From Hyaloraphidium curvatum (lineage: Eukaryota > Monoblepharomycota > Hyaloraphidiomycetes > Hyaloraphidiales > Hyaloraphidiaceae), in NCBI GenBank assembly GCA_025558095.1, contig JAIVFI010000007.1, positions 248,001-312,000 on the forward strand: 64,000 nt of DNA, written 5' to 3'. Shown here in pieces: positions 32,568-42,144 of the stretch (the stretch's first letter is position 1; each line of letters starts with the position of its first letter). A program made the translations under genes and the position numbers. Under the pieces are notes generated by a model that saw nothing but the letters and a program-made list of their open reading frames with translations, was not told the DNA's origin and did not search any database.

Positions 32568-33833
32568 ATGGACGACAAGGAGGCCGCCGCGGCGGAAGCG
32601 GCCTCGCCGATGCTCCCGAAGTCGCGGCACGCGCAGTCCCGGGGTGTCGGCCGGCGGGCTCTACTAGCGGCGGCGGCGTCGGCCGCGCTAGTTGCGGCGC
32701 TGGCGGTCCTCGCCTGGGCTTTGGGACGGGTACGGACACCGGGCGAGAAAACTGCGGTGTGGAATGGAACGGAATCTTGGCCGGCAGCGGAATTACCGTC
32801 CTCTGCGGGCGCGGTGCCCACACGCACAGCGCCGGCCTCCCCCTCTCCATCCTCCGGATCCGACCCTCCCGTTCCCTCTGCCACACCCGAATCCCGCCCG
32901 ACCCTCCGCTTCCCGCCGTCGGGCAAGCTGAAAATCGCCATCCTCGCCGACCTGCACCTCGGCGAGGCCCCCGACACGGCGTGGGGCCCCGAACAGGACA
33001 AGAACACCACGCGCGTGCTCCGCGCCGTGCTGGCCGCCGAGAGGCCGGATTTTGCGGTGCTCAGCGGGGACCAGGTGACGGGGGAATTCATGTCGTCCAA
33101 CGAGACGGCGAAAGTCGGCGCGGTTCTCGGCCTGCTGCAGGAAGCGCGGGTGCCGTGGGCGTCGGTGCACGGGAACCACGACAAGGGGGCCGCCGCGGGG
33201 TTTGCCGAATCCTTGCTCGCCGTTGAGCAGGGGTACCCCCTGAGCCTTACCCAGAGGGGGCCTAAGGACGTGGCGGGGCTGACCAACTATCGTTGGCCCG
33301 TGCTGGGCACGGACGGCTTGCCGCGGGCGGTGCTCTGGTTTTTGGACAGCGGAACGCAGGGCATCGAGCGCGACCAGGTGGACTGGCTCCGCCGGGAGCA
33401 CGCCGCCCTTTCCTCCTCGGAAAAGGCGGCCAAGCACCTGCTCTTCGTGCACATTCCCCTGCGCCGCTTCCGCGAGCTCCAATCCTCGCCCCTCTTCCTT
33501 CCCCCCTCCCCCGGCCGCCCCCCCGCCTGCGCCGGCCTGACGGACGAGCCCAAGATGGCGGTGCAGAAGGCCGACCGCGGCCTGATGCCGCTACTCTCCT
33601 CGTTGAAGTTCACGGCGGTGTATTCGGGGCACGACCACGGGACCACGTGGTGCTGCCGCGATCCCGGGGGCGGGGTGGTGCTGTGCATGGGGCGGCACAC
33701 GGGGTACGGCGGGTACGGGGAGTGGGATAGGGGAGCGAGGATGGTGCAGCTGGACGAGGGGGCGATGGGCGCGGATGGGTGGATGCCGGAGACGTGGGTG
33801 CGGATGGAGGACGGGAGGGTGCTGCGGCAGTAG
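32568..33833 (+). CDS. DCR2: DCR2-type calcineurin-like metallophosphoesterase, membrane-anchored
   Basis: Intronless. From the ATG at 32568 a short cytosolic tail precedes a signal-anchor helix (ALLAAAASAALVAALAVLAW), then a Ser/Pro-rich stem. The phosphoesterase domain has all metal-site blocks: ILADLHLG, NTTRVLRAVLAAERPDFAVL leading to SGDQ, VHGNHDKG, a LFVHIPLRRF histidine, and YSGHDHG. The spacing and the motifs FLDSGTQGIERDQVDWLRRE and MGRHTGYGGYGEWDRG match the Dcr2/plant PAP29 branch. Yeast Dcr2 dephosphorylates Ire1 and dampens the unfolded protein response; whether this protein does so is inference. IRE1 and ERO1 lie just upstream. It ends at TAG 33831-33833. An upstream in-frame ATG at 32364 would add 68 residues. 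Confidence 0.85.
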   Translation: MDDKEAAAAEAASPMLPKSRHAQSRGVGRRALLAAAASAALVAALAVLAWALGRVRTPGEKTAVWNGTESWPAAELPSSAGAVPTRTAPASPSPSSGSDPPVPSATPESRPTLRFPPSGKLKIAILADLHLGEAPDTAWGPEQDKNTTRVLRAVLAAERPDFAVLSGDQVTGEFMSSNETAKVGAVLGLLQEARVPWASVHGNHDKGAAAGFAESLLAVEQGYPLSLTQRGPKDVAGLTNYRWPVLGTDGLPRAVLWFLDSGTQGIERDQVDWLRREHAALSSSEKAAKHLLFVHIPLRRFRELQSSPLFLPPSPGRPPACAGLTDEPKMAVQKADRGLMPLLSSLKFTAVYSGHDHGTTWCCRDPGGGVVLCMGRHTGYGGYGEWDRGARMVQLDEGAMGADGWMPETWVRMEDGRVLRQ

Positions 33834-34010
33834 GATGCTGTCGCAGGAGCCGCTTGATATCACGGCCCGTGATGCTTAAACTTGATGCGCGATTGTGTGA
33901 TGCTTCGGAACGTGGCAAGTTTGGGAGCGACCAGCCGCAACGCGGCAAATACCCCCGCTGCCTCCCACCCCCGTTTCCGCACGCGGCAAACGCTCCATCC
34001 CCCCGCCAAC

Positions 34011-35604
34011 ATGTCCGCCCTCGAGTGCACCTACCTCGTCATCGGCGCCGGCAACGCCGGGGTCTCGTTCGCCGACGCCATCGTCCCCATGGTGCCCGAC
34101 GCGACCGTCATCCTCGCGGACCGCAACGACCGCCCCGGAGGCCATTGGACGCACGCCTACCCCTTTGTCTCGCTGCACCAGCCCGCCGCCGGGTACGGCG
34201 TCCTTTCCCGGGAGCTCAGCGTGCTCACCGTGGACCGCGCGGGGGTGAACAAGGGCTACGAGGCGCTCGCGAGCGGGCAGGAGGTCGAGGCGTACATGAA
34301 GCGCACGGTGCACGAGCTCGAGGGCACGGGGAGATTGCGGTTCCTCGGGCTGCACGAGTGGGTGCCCGAGAGGGGGGTGCTGCGGAGCCTGGTCACGGGC
34401 AAGGACGTGCCGGTCAAGTTCAAGAAGATCGTCTTTGGAAACCACCAGTGGGCCGGCGCGTTCCCCTGCGGCACCCCTTCTGACCCCCGTCGGGCACCGC
34501 AGCACCACCATCACCTCGGCCATGCGGCCCCCGCCGTGGCGCCTCGCCCCCGGCGTCGCGTGCGTCCCCTCGCGCTCCCTCCCGGACGCCATCGCCGCCT
34601 CCCCCACACCCTTCGAAAGGTTCTGCATCATCGGCGGGGGCAAGACCGCCATGGACTGCATCGTCTGGCTGATGCTCCAGGGCGTCGGCGAGGACAAGAT
34701 AACTTGGGTCGTGCCCAGGGACTTCCTCTTCATCAACCGGGAGACGTTCCAGAACATGCAGCTGCGCAAGCTCGGCGCGGCGCTTCACGCCAAGCACCGC
34801 AAGGTGATCGCCGGTTCCAAGTCGTTCGCCGAGGCCGCCAGGGGGCTCGTGGACTGCGGCTTCTGGCTCAAGCTGGCCGCCACGGCGCCCGACGCCCCGG
34901 CGTTCCACGGGGCCGTCATCACCCACACGGAGCTGGGGATGCTCAACACGATCAAGGACGTCGAGAAGCGAGGGCACATCCTCTCGATCGACGCCAAGGG
35001 GTTCGACATGAAGGGCGGGAGGAGGGAGATGCCGCAGGGGACGCTGTACGTCGACTGCGCGGCGCCGACGGTCAAGCCCGTGGCGAGGTTCGACGTGTTC
35101 GAGGGGGACAGGATCACGCTGCCGTTCATGGCCGTCGGAGGGGTGCGTTTGCGCGGAACGATCCCGGGCGGCGATCGCATGCTGACTCGGCCCCTGCCTT
35201 TGCGCCCGCTCCGCCAGGTGGGATTCAGCGCCGCCCTCGCCGCCCGCATGGAAACCCTCCCCTGGTCCGACGCCAAGAAGAACTCGGTCCTCCGCCCGAC
35301 CCCGTTCCCGGACACGCCGGCGCAGTACTTCCTCATGGCGCACAACACCTCGACCAACATGGCCCGCCTGTTCCGGCACACGGAGCTGGCGCGGTGGGCC
35401 GTGAGCAACAGGCTGAGCCCGATGGGGCCGCCCGAGGGCAAGGCGATGCCGGATGCGGCGTTCGCGAAGATGGCGGAGCTGTTCGAGGCGAGGGCCAAGG
35501 ATGCCGAGAGGCTCATTGCCGCCGAGGCGGCCAGGGGGAACAGGGAGGCGGCGGAGTATTTGCGCACCGCGGGGCGGGACGGGTGGGAGGGGGCCAGGCT
35601 GTGA
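34011..35604 (+). CDS. FAD/NAD(P)-binding flavoprotein oxidoreductase (three exons)
   Basis: Two Rossmann dinucleotide-binding motifs are visible: LVIGAGNAGVSFADAIVP with ADRNDRPGGHWTHAYPFVSL near the N-terminus (FAD), and CIIGGGKTAMDCIVWLMLQG in the middle (second nucleotide). A 55-bp intron (34448-34502, donor GTGGGC) is needed between KIVFGNH and TTITSAMRPPPWRLAPG. A second, in-frame intron of 75 bp (donor GTGCGT) probably lies near 35138-35217. The rest reads VVPRDFLFINRETFQNMQLR, LYVDCAAPTVKPVARFDVFE, PAQYFLMAHNTSTNMARLFR, and it ends EGARL with TGA 35602-35604. This is the fold of flavin monooxygenase-like or pyridine-nucleotide oxidoreductases; the substrate cannot be named. No signal peptide or membrane helix is present, so it is probably cytosolic. 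Confidence 0.85.
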
Positions 35605-35765
35605 AGAAAGCGCCTCCGCGCGCGTCTAGAAATCCGCCTACACTTGTCCCGGAGCTCGCGCAGCTAAAAATGGAGATGCAAACCCGCAGCAATTCCGCAC
35701 CGTCCCGCTTCGTGTGCCCATGTCCCACCTCAGCGCCCATGCCATAGCATTTGCCCGCCAAGCGT

Positions 35766-36681
35766 TCACCAATCCCTGACGCCCTTCTGCGGCGGCGCGC
35801 CGGCCGGCGGCATCGCCGTCTTTGGCATCCTCCTCTTGCCCACGCCGCCAAAATCCCCTCCGGTCGAGAGCAGGAACCGCGCATTGTCCGCGCCCACCCT
35901 TGCCCTGAACCCCGCGTTCCTCCTGTCCGCCTCCTCGAGCTCCCCGGCATCGAGCACGTGGTGCGACTCCCAGTCCTCCACGCGGATGGTGATGGGCGAG
36001 TCGAGCCGCGGGTCCTGCTCCGGTGCGAGGGGGAGGACGAGGTGCAGCGTGGGCGCGGGCTGGGGGAGCGAGGGCGAGGCGGCGGTCGAGTCCGAGTCGG
36101 AGCCGTCTGCGGCGTCCAGGGAGAGCGGGTCGGACTCCAGCTCGGCGAGGCGGGCGAGCAGGTCTGGGTGGTGGGTGTTTGTGTTTGGGCCAGCCTCGAA
36201 GCCTGCGAAGGGGAAGGTGAGCAGAGATCTTGTTCGGGGAGCGGGAGTGCCCACCCTGCACCCAGCCGACGGGCGGGCTGCCCGGCGGCGACAGCAGGAA
36301 ATTCTTCTCGGCGTGCGGCACCTGCAGGAACCTGTCCGGGTCGTCGTCGTCGCGCGGCAGCCCGTCCGCGGCGAACACCTTTGCCTGCGCCAGGCCGGGC
36401 AGCGCGGCCACCCGCGCGGGCAGCTCCCTGCGCGCCCGCGCGGCGTCGGCCGGCTTGGCGAACGCGACGATGACGCGGCCGAAGGAGCGCAGCGGCACGA
36501 CCCGCCGCAGCTCGCCGTACGTCGCCGCGAGCCCCGCGACCGCCCCCGCCGCGCCCGCGTCGAACGCCGCCCGCCCGATGCCCGCCGCGACCAGCGTGTC
36601 CGTCATCGCGGACACGAACGGGCTGCTCGGCGTCGGCGGCGCACTGTCCGCCGGCGGGGACGGGCCGGGGTGCGCGGGCAT
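35766..36681 (-). CDS. RCN1: Calcipressin (regulator of calcineurin) (two exons)
   Basis: Binds and modulates the calcineurin phosphatase. The ATG at 36681 gives a Pro/Ser-rich lead, then an RRM-like half: TYGELRRVVPLRSFGRVIVA, FAKPADAARARRELPA. The calcipressin signature follows: FLQVPHAEKNFLLSPPGSPP, VGWVQG. An intron (donor GTGGGC, 36239 down to about 36207) joins it to GFEAGPNTNTHHPDLLARLA, LESDPLSLDAADGSDSDST. The C-terminal part has ITIRVEDWESHHVLDAGELE and ends KGVRDW with TGA 35766-35768. The SPPGSPPVGW block (the FLISPPxSPP repeat with phosphorylatable Ser in calcipressins) is the decisive motif. Confidence 0.9.
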
Positions 36682-37529
36682 GTGTGTCCTCTGTCCTGCG
36701 CCCGATGGCTTGGAGAGCGGCAAGGCGGCAGGCACCGAGTCAAAAGGGTGCCGTTGCGGCCACCTCGCCCCAGGCCGTCGGCCCCCGCAGAAAGCCTCGA
36801 ACGTGCAAGAAATGCACTCCGGATGCTCGGCAGTCAGCTTTTCCCGCCGGATTGCGGTCTGCGAACCTCGGCCGCACGCAAGATCGCTGCGCCTCGTCCC
36901 CCCCTGTCTGGTCACCGCAAGCATCCCCCAGCAGCAGCGAGTTGAGACCTGTAAGTCCTCATCCGAAGCTAGCATGAAAATCCGATGCCCGGGGAACCGC
37001 GTGGGACATCCGCTTCCTGACTGGATTCTCCAGCGTCAGTGCACTCCGGCCGACGATCGCGCCAGAAGCGAAAGGCCGGCGCCCCGAAGCACCCAAGAAT
37101 CAAGGGATGCCCGGCACCGCCGTCGTGGGACCCGCCCCGCCCCACGGAATCCCGAAACCCCGTCTGGAGTGCTTCGACGAGGCGCGCCAGGTGCTCTCCT
37201 CTCCCTCCCACGCCTTTCCTCCTCCAGCTGGGCCTCGTAGGCAGGCAAAACCAGGGTGCGTGTCCGTGAGCCTGGCCCTGCAGGGACGGCGGTTGACCAT
37301 GCATGCTTGCCAGCTGTCCTTGTGCTGCTACGAGCTGAGTCAGCTTGAGCATGGGTGCAGGCGTGGCTCAAGACGGGGAGGTTGGGGCCTGAAGGTGCGC
37401 ATCCCGTCGCATGGAATTTTATCACATCAGAGCCTATCACAGGAGTTCAGAAAACCACCCCTTTGTGCGGCGGGCGGTTGGTTTAGGCTCTACAGCCGGC
37501 CCGGTCCTTCACACTAAAAGTCGACGCAA
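36682..37529. other. Long intergenic region upstream of calcipressin
   Basis: 848 bp with no convincing gene. A minus-strand frame of 127 codons from an ATG at 37352 (MLKLTQLVAAQGQLASMHGQ) to about 36970 is open, but its composition is unlike neighbours and no family is recognised; I treat it as probably non-coding. Confidence 0.3.
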
Positions 37530-38673
37530 CTAAGCAAACACCTTGACGCCGGCATCCGGGAACAGAGCGCTCAGGATGATCAAGAAGAGGAGCTTAATCT
37601 TGCAGCTGTTGCCCGCCAGCGCGACCGAGATCCCCTTTTCCGGCCACTTGAGCGCGTAGGTTTCCCAGCCCAGCGCCTCGCCTTCGTGGCCCAGGAAGGA
37701 GCCCTCAGAATGGATCCCGAGACCGTAATTCATCCCCGGCATGATTTCCTTGAGCTCCAGGCGCTTTGCCGCGAGGTCTGGGGGCAGCGTCGTGTTTCCG
37801 CACAGCGAGTCGGCCCACGTCAGCAGGTCGCAGATGTTCCCCGTCATGGAGCCGCCGCCCTGGCCGTACGACGCATTCCAGCCCGTGACATCCGTGCCGA
37901 GTGCAACGGTGCCACCGGCTTCGGCAAATTCGGCCTGGGCGTTCTCGTTGATCACGGAATGTGCGGCGGGCTCGGGGAGGGCCGTGTTGTTGTTCGGCGG
38001 AAGGTACGTGCCTTTCATCCCCATGGGGACGCAGAAGCGCGCCTGCAGCTGCGAGTCGAGCGTTGAGCCCGTGAGTTTTTCGATCATGAGCTGCAGAATG
38101 AGGTAGTTGGTGGTCGAGTAGCTGGTGCGCGGTGCGAGGGTCAGCGACCGCGCGGAGGGAACCCCGCGGAACCCACCCCGTGGTGCCTGCCGGCTTCACT
38201 CCCTGAGCAAGACCTATGGCGATCAGCTCCTCGCAGGTCCACGCCTTGGACGGGTTGGCCACCACCTGGGGCACGGCCCCAGTAGGCGAGTTCATAAAGT
38301 CCGGCAGCCCCGAGCTCATGCCGAGCAGGCTCTGTACGTCGAGGCCGGCCATGGCCGGGAACTTGGCGGAGAGCTCGGGGAGCACCTCGGACACCTTGGT
38401 GGCGAGCGCGAGCTTGCCGTCGGCCACGAGCTGCAGCGCCGTGGCGGCCGTGAAGGTTTTCGTCACAGAGCCGATGCGGAGCGAGTCGGCGGCCGTCGCG
38501 GGGCGGCCCGGGGCGGCTTCGCCGTAGCTCTTGACGAATGTGCCCTTGGCGGGGTCGCGCACGGCGACGTAGAACGCCGGGCTCATCTTGGTCACGTCGC
38601 CCTTGTAGGTCTCAAGGACCGTGGCGTCAATGGCCGCGGCGTCTGCGTCGGACATGGGGCGGGCGGCGGACAT
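37530..38673 (-). CDS. Beta-lactamase-like serine hydrolase (class C / D-Ala-D-Ala carboxypeptidase fold) (two exons)
   Basis: The ATG at 38673 (MSAARPMSDADAAAIDATVL) has no signal peptide. The nucleophile motif is S-x-x-K in SLRIGSVTKTFTAATALQLV. The second motif Y-x-N is created by splicing: a GTGGGT intron joins AGTTG to YSTTNYLILQLMIEKLTG. The third motif appears as the histidine in FLGHEGEALGWETYAL (H-x-G type). Family-typical stretches are PELSAKFPAMAGLDVQSLLG, MSSGLPDFMNSPTGAVP and GGSMTGNICDLLTWADSLCG. It ends DAGVKVFA with TAG 37530-37532. Fungal members of this fold are mostly esterases or peptidases acting on unknown substrates; antibiotic resistance should not be inferred. The C-terminal tail is hydrophobic (KIKLLFLIILSALFPD), perhaps a membrane anchor. 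Confidence 0.85.
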
Positions 38674-39637
38674 GGCGAGGCTGGTTGCCGCGAGTCGGGG
38701 CGGGTTCCGGTGGGCGAGGACGATTGGGGATACGGGATACGGGATGGGGGTCCCTTCGTGGCTATGTCGGATATCGGCAAGCCATTCTCGGCAATGCCGA
38801 CGAAGCACGAAGGATCCTCACTAAACTCCTTTCTCGCATGCAACTGTGCAAGTCGCTCATTAGAGACCATCTGCAAGGATTGTTGTGATTGTGGATCGGT
38901 CGTCGTCCACAGTCGGCTCGCCCTTGCCTTCCTTCTCGGACTGTCTTTACGGGGGTGTCTCTGCTAGGGCGCTGACTCAGGCCGAAACTGCGGGAAACAA
39001 GGGGATCGCGTAGCTGCTGCAGGACTCTGTCTATGGCGTGACGGATGGGTGACTGCAATGCGCCATCCCTGGAGCAGACGTCCCTCTGACGTAAGCGTAC
39101 ATGCTCCCCTCACACGCAGCCTTTGTCCCGAACGGGCAGGGCAGTCCGTCCGTTCACAGGCGGTTCCCGAGCAGCAGTGCTGTGGTGATCACTCGCCATC
39201 GCTCTCCTGATACCAAGCTACGCTAAAGCCTGACTTCATGCGGAAAATTCAGGATGGGGAAAGGGATCGGCACGGAGGTTCCACTTAGGGGAAAGCCGAC
39301 GCCACAACCAAAGACCGGACCCCCAAACTCCCTGTAACGTAACAGGGAGCTACCGCTCCTGTTACTGGGCATGGCCTGACGGCTTTTTGATGGTCTCCAT
39401 TGGACGTGTACGATAGCATCTCATGTATAGGCCCGGCTCTGCGATCATCATCGCAGTATTACACCAGCTCCGCACACAGTCACACGCCGTCCCTTGCGGT
39501 CGATGGCGTCGGTGGCACGTGGGGAGGGTCACAGGAAGCTGGCCTAGCCCTCTCGGCCCCTTCCACACTCCCTCGACGGGGAATTGCGAAGGGAATTGTG
39601 TTGCGCTCCTATTCTTTCCCCTTCCCTCGCGGCGCAG
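38674..39637. other. Long region upstream of the serine hydrolase and the cysteine-rich gene
   Basis: 964 bp holding the divergent flanks of two genes. It includes a 22-bp near-perfect palindrome at 39328-39349 and a pyrimidine-rich acceptor-like stretch just before 39638. No start exon for the cysteine-rich gene could be chosen with confidence. Confidence 0.3.
39328..39349. repeat. 22-bp palindrome
   Basis: CTCCCTGTAACGTAACAGGGAG: eight-base arms CTCCCTGT / ACAGGGAG around AACGTA, with ACGT at the centre. The sequence CTCCTGTTAC nearby (39357 on) repeats part of one arm. It could bind a dimeric factor or form a hairpin in RNA. Confidence 0.6.
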
Positions 39638-40838
39638 GCGCCGTAGTGCTTCGTGGCGCATGCGGAGCCAACGAATGCGGGACCGCTGATGACAGCTGCG
39701 GGCGGTCGTGCCATGCGGATCCTGCGCGGGCGGCTGGAGCTGCAACTCGGGCATTTGCCAGCAGATCCCCCCTCCGCCTTGCATCAAGAAGGCCAGCTGC
39801 ACCTCCGGACGGGTCTGCGGCAGGGACGACGACGGTTGCGGCGGGACCATTTCGTGCTCTTCGAAACCAGATGGATCCTGCGATGGCAGCAGCGGAGGAG
39901 CATCTCCGTGGGTCTGCTCTCCGGCAGGAACCTGCGATCTCGTGCCTCCCTTGTGCCAGTGAGATCTGCTCCGGCTACTCTCGCCCCATCGTGCGCTCGT
40001 TCACGCGGCAATCGCCTACCCAGGCCAATCAAAAACTGCAATAACAGCGGCATCGCCCACACCGTCACCATCGGCGGCGACAACATCATCCGCGCTCCGT
40101 GCGGGGTTATTTCGGACGGATGCGAAGGTGCCATTATCTGCGGCGACTGCCCTGCCGGGCATCATTGTAGCAAGGGGCAGTGCATAGTGGGCCGGGCGAC
40201 GACGACGACGCGGCGCACCACGCGGACCTTGAACAGGACCCCGACGACCACGACGAAACCGGAGCCACGTAGGTGATGCGGAACCTCACAGTTGCGCGAA
40301 CTGAAAAGTTCTTCCAGCCAAGCAAACGATACCGGGGATGCAGTGCATTCCGGACTTGGAGGCACTTTGCGAGACGACGGCCGAGCCCGTGAACTGCGTA
40401 GGGACATATCCCATCACCTACGTTCTTACGCATCCGGACGGCACCCGAGACGTCAAACGCTACTGCGGAACATTCGCTGTATGCTACGACGAGTGGTATC
40501 TGGGAACATCCGACGACGACAAGTGCCGAGGATCGCTGGGAACGCTTACCTTTGATTACGCATGCACGTTTTGCTGCGACAAGCCTGCCGACGACGGATC
40601 TCCAAGCTGCCGGACACAGGGCGTCGTGTTGCGGGGCGCCGTGTTGACGGGCGCCGTGTTGACGGGCGCAGGCGGGGCTTCGAGCTGCCTGTTCTGCACC
40701 GCACCGGCCGGCGCGAGGAGCGCGGCAGGCATCGTGCCATTGGCGGCGGTCGAGGTGGGCTGCTTGCTGAGCAACGAAAGCAACGATCCCAAGTTCGGCC
40801 TTCGACCTCCTGAGAACACTCTCTGGTATCCGAAGTGA
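39638..40838 (+). CDS. Cysteine-rich putative secreted protein with DxGCGG repeats; 5' end unresolved, possible frame break
   Basis: After a pyrimidine-rich acceptor at 39637 the frame reads GACGANECGTADDSCGR; near 39700 it must change frame to PCGSCAGGWSCNSGICQQIP. Then VCGRDDDGCGGTISCSS, an intron (GTGAGA donor after PPLCQ) to PIKNCNNSGIAHTVTIGGDN, SDGCEGAIICGDCPAGHHCS, and a Thr-rich linker (TTTTRRTTRTLNRTPTTTTK). A GTAGGT intron leads to PPKQTIPGMQCIPDLEALCE and a final Cys-rich part (YACTFCCDKPADDGSPSCRT). A 15-bp tandem repeat near 40625-40670 encodes LRGAVLTGAVLTGAG. TGA is at 40836-40838. The repeat is the xGCGGTxxCGxCxxGxxC type. The signal peptide and first exon were not found. The frame change near 39700 could be an unseen intron, a sequence error or a disabling mutation. 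Confidence 0.5.
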
Positions 40839-41091
40839 TCAGCAAGCAAACAAGCTACGTGGGAAATGAAGCCGACCGAGAATGCAGACCAATATTGTAT
40901 AGACGTGGAGAAAAAGAGGGAAGCATGTGCAGAGATAGATGAAAATTCAGCGCAGGAAATACACGCGTTTTACACAGGTTTGTCGGGAGAAAAGATATGC
41001 GAGAAAAGGCCGCGAAGAGGATAATGGGAAAGCGGAGACTTCGATGCTTGAGACACAGGCTTAGGTCTTGAATCGGCCAGGTGCGTGATCT
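40839..41091. other. Convergent 3' region between the cysteine-rich gene and the small unknown gene
   Basis: 253 bp, clearly poorer in GC than the surroundings, with A-rich tracts (GAGAAAAAGAGGGAAG). This fits 3' untranslated sequence. No gene was seen. Confidence 0.35.
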
Positions 41092-41597
41092 TCACCGCGG
41101 CCCCTTCCCAGAGCGCGGCCGTGACGGCCAGAGCAGAAGGTTGAGCTCTAGTTCCTTCAAGCTCGGCATGTCGGTGAGGAACTTCACCAGGAGCTCTTCG
41201 ATTGCGAAATCGATCCCGGCGTATGTCTCGTTTGTGCAGCGCCGGAAGAACACGCCGACGGCCGTCCGCAGGTCGTTCCTGGCCGGCGCTCCACGGTCCT
41301 CCCGGACCGATGATGCGACGGAGGTGCCGAAATATGCCCTCTCCGGTGTCCGCCTCTCACGATGTCGCTCTGGAACCTCTCCATCAAGTACCTCACCGAC
41401 CCCTGCGCGTGCTCGACGGCTCTCACCGTCCAACGCCCACAGCCACACAGGATCCAACTCAGGTCGACCGTCGCAATGCGGAGAGGCAGCAGCAGTGCGT
41501 ACATCCCGCGGGAAGCGCCCGCAAAGCGGAGTGCCCGGTCGCTCGCGCTAAGCACGCCCGCCGACGCTGATCGACGCACAAACACCCCGCCCAACAT
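41092..41597 (-). CDS. Small protein of unknown family (two exons, tentative)
   Basis: A frame from the ATG at 41597 (MLGGVFVRRSASAGVLSASD) reads into LLLPLRIATVDLSWIL. A 45-bp intron (donor GTGGCT, acceptor GCGCAG) joins it to WVGEVLDGEVPERHRERRTP. The second exon reads AYFGTSVASSVREDRGAPAR, FFRRCTNETYAGIDFAIEEL, FLTDMPSLKELELNLLLWPS and ends with TGA at 41092-41094. The second half looks protein-like (helical, with leucine spacing), so I think this is a gene, but I recognise no family. The N-terminus is Arg/Ser/Ala-rich, as in mitochondrial presequences. The start lies only 3 bp from the DPH4 start; an internal ATG at 41504 is an alternative that would leave room for a promoter. Confidence 0.4.
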
Positions 41598-41600
41598 GCC

Positions 41601-42119
41601 ATGCCCACGCACTACGACGCCCTCGGCGTGCCACCGACCGCGTCCGCCGAGGAGATCCGGCGCGCGTACCAGCGGCTGGCCTTGCAGGTGGGCGTCACGG
41701 CCCCCCGCCGAGGTGCAGGCGGGTTGACGGGCGGGCAGCACCATCCGGACAAGGTAGCCCCGCAGGGGGGCACCGCCGGGCCTGAAAGGGGGGACGACGG
41801 GAAGGAGGGCACCGGGCAGCCGAGCGGGGACGCGTTCCTGCGCGTGCAGGCGGCCTGGGAAACCCTGCGGCAGCCCGCCGCCCGCCGCGCGTACGACGCG
41901 TCCCTCCTCCGGCTCGCCTCCGCGGGCGCGATCGACGCCGAGGTCGACCTGGACGACATGGAGTTCCGCGAGTCGCCCGAGGGGGGCGTGTACGTGCACG
42001 CGTGCCGGTGCGGGGGGGAGTACGCCGTGTCGGAGGGGCAGCTGGAGCGCGGGGCGGACGCGGTGGGGTGCGGGACGTGTTCGCTGAGGATCAGGGTGCT
42101 GTACCGCGCCGTGGATTGA
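41601..42119 (+). CDS. DPH4: Diphthamide biosynthesis protein 4 (J-domain and CSL zinc finger)
   Basis: Electron-transfer co-factor for the first step of diphthamide synthesis on elongation factor 2. From the ATG at 41601 the J-domain reads MPTHYDALGVPPTASAEEIR, RAYQRLALQ. A 51-bp in-frame intron (donor GTGGGC) joins to HHPDKVAP, giving the essential HPD motif. After a Gly/Gln-rich loop: FLRVQAAWETLRQPAARRAY. The C-terminal DPH-type zinc finger has HACRCGGEYAVSEGQLERGA and GCGTCSLRIRVLY (C-x-C ... C-x2-C). The combination of J-domain plus this finger defines DPH4/DNAJC24. The intron was inferred because the translated stretch between would break the helix before HPD. Confidence 0.92.
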   Translation: MPTHYDALGVPPTASAEEIRRAYQRLALQVGVTAPRRGAGGLTGGQHHPDKVAPQGGTAGPERGDDGKEGTGQPSGDAFLRVQAAWETLRQPAARRAYDASLLRLASAGAIDAEVDLDDMEFRESPEGGVYVHACRCGGEYAVSEGQLERGADAVGCGTCSLRIRVLYRAVD

Positions 42120-42144
42120 CGCTACATGGCAGGCGGGTGCGGGA

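Noticed and set aside
36969-37352. Minus-strand 127-codon frame starting MLKLTQLV
   Set aside because: No family, no plausible splice partner, unlike neighbours in composition; left as intergenic.
37530-38673. Reading the serine hydrolase as an antibiotic-resistance gene
   Set aside because: The fold is shared by many eukaryotic esterases and peptidases; nothing in the sequence points to antibiotic hydrolysis.
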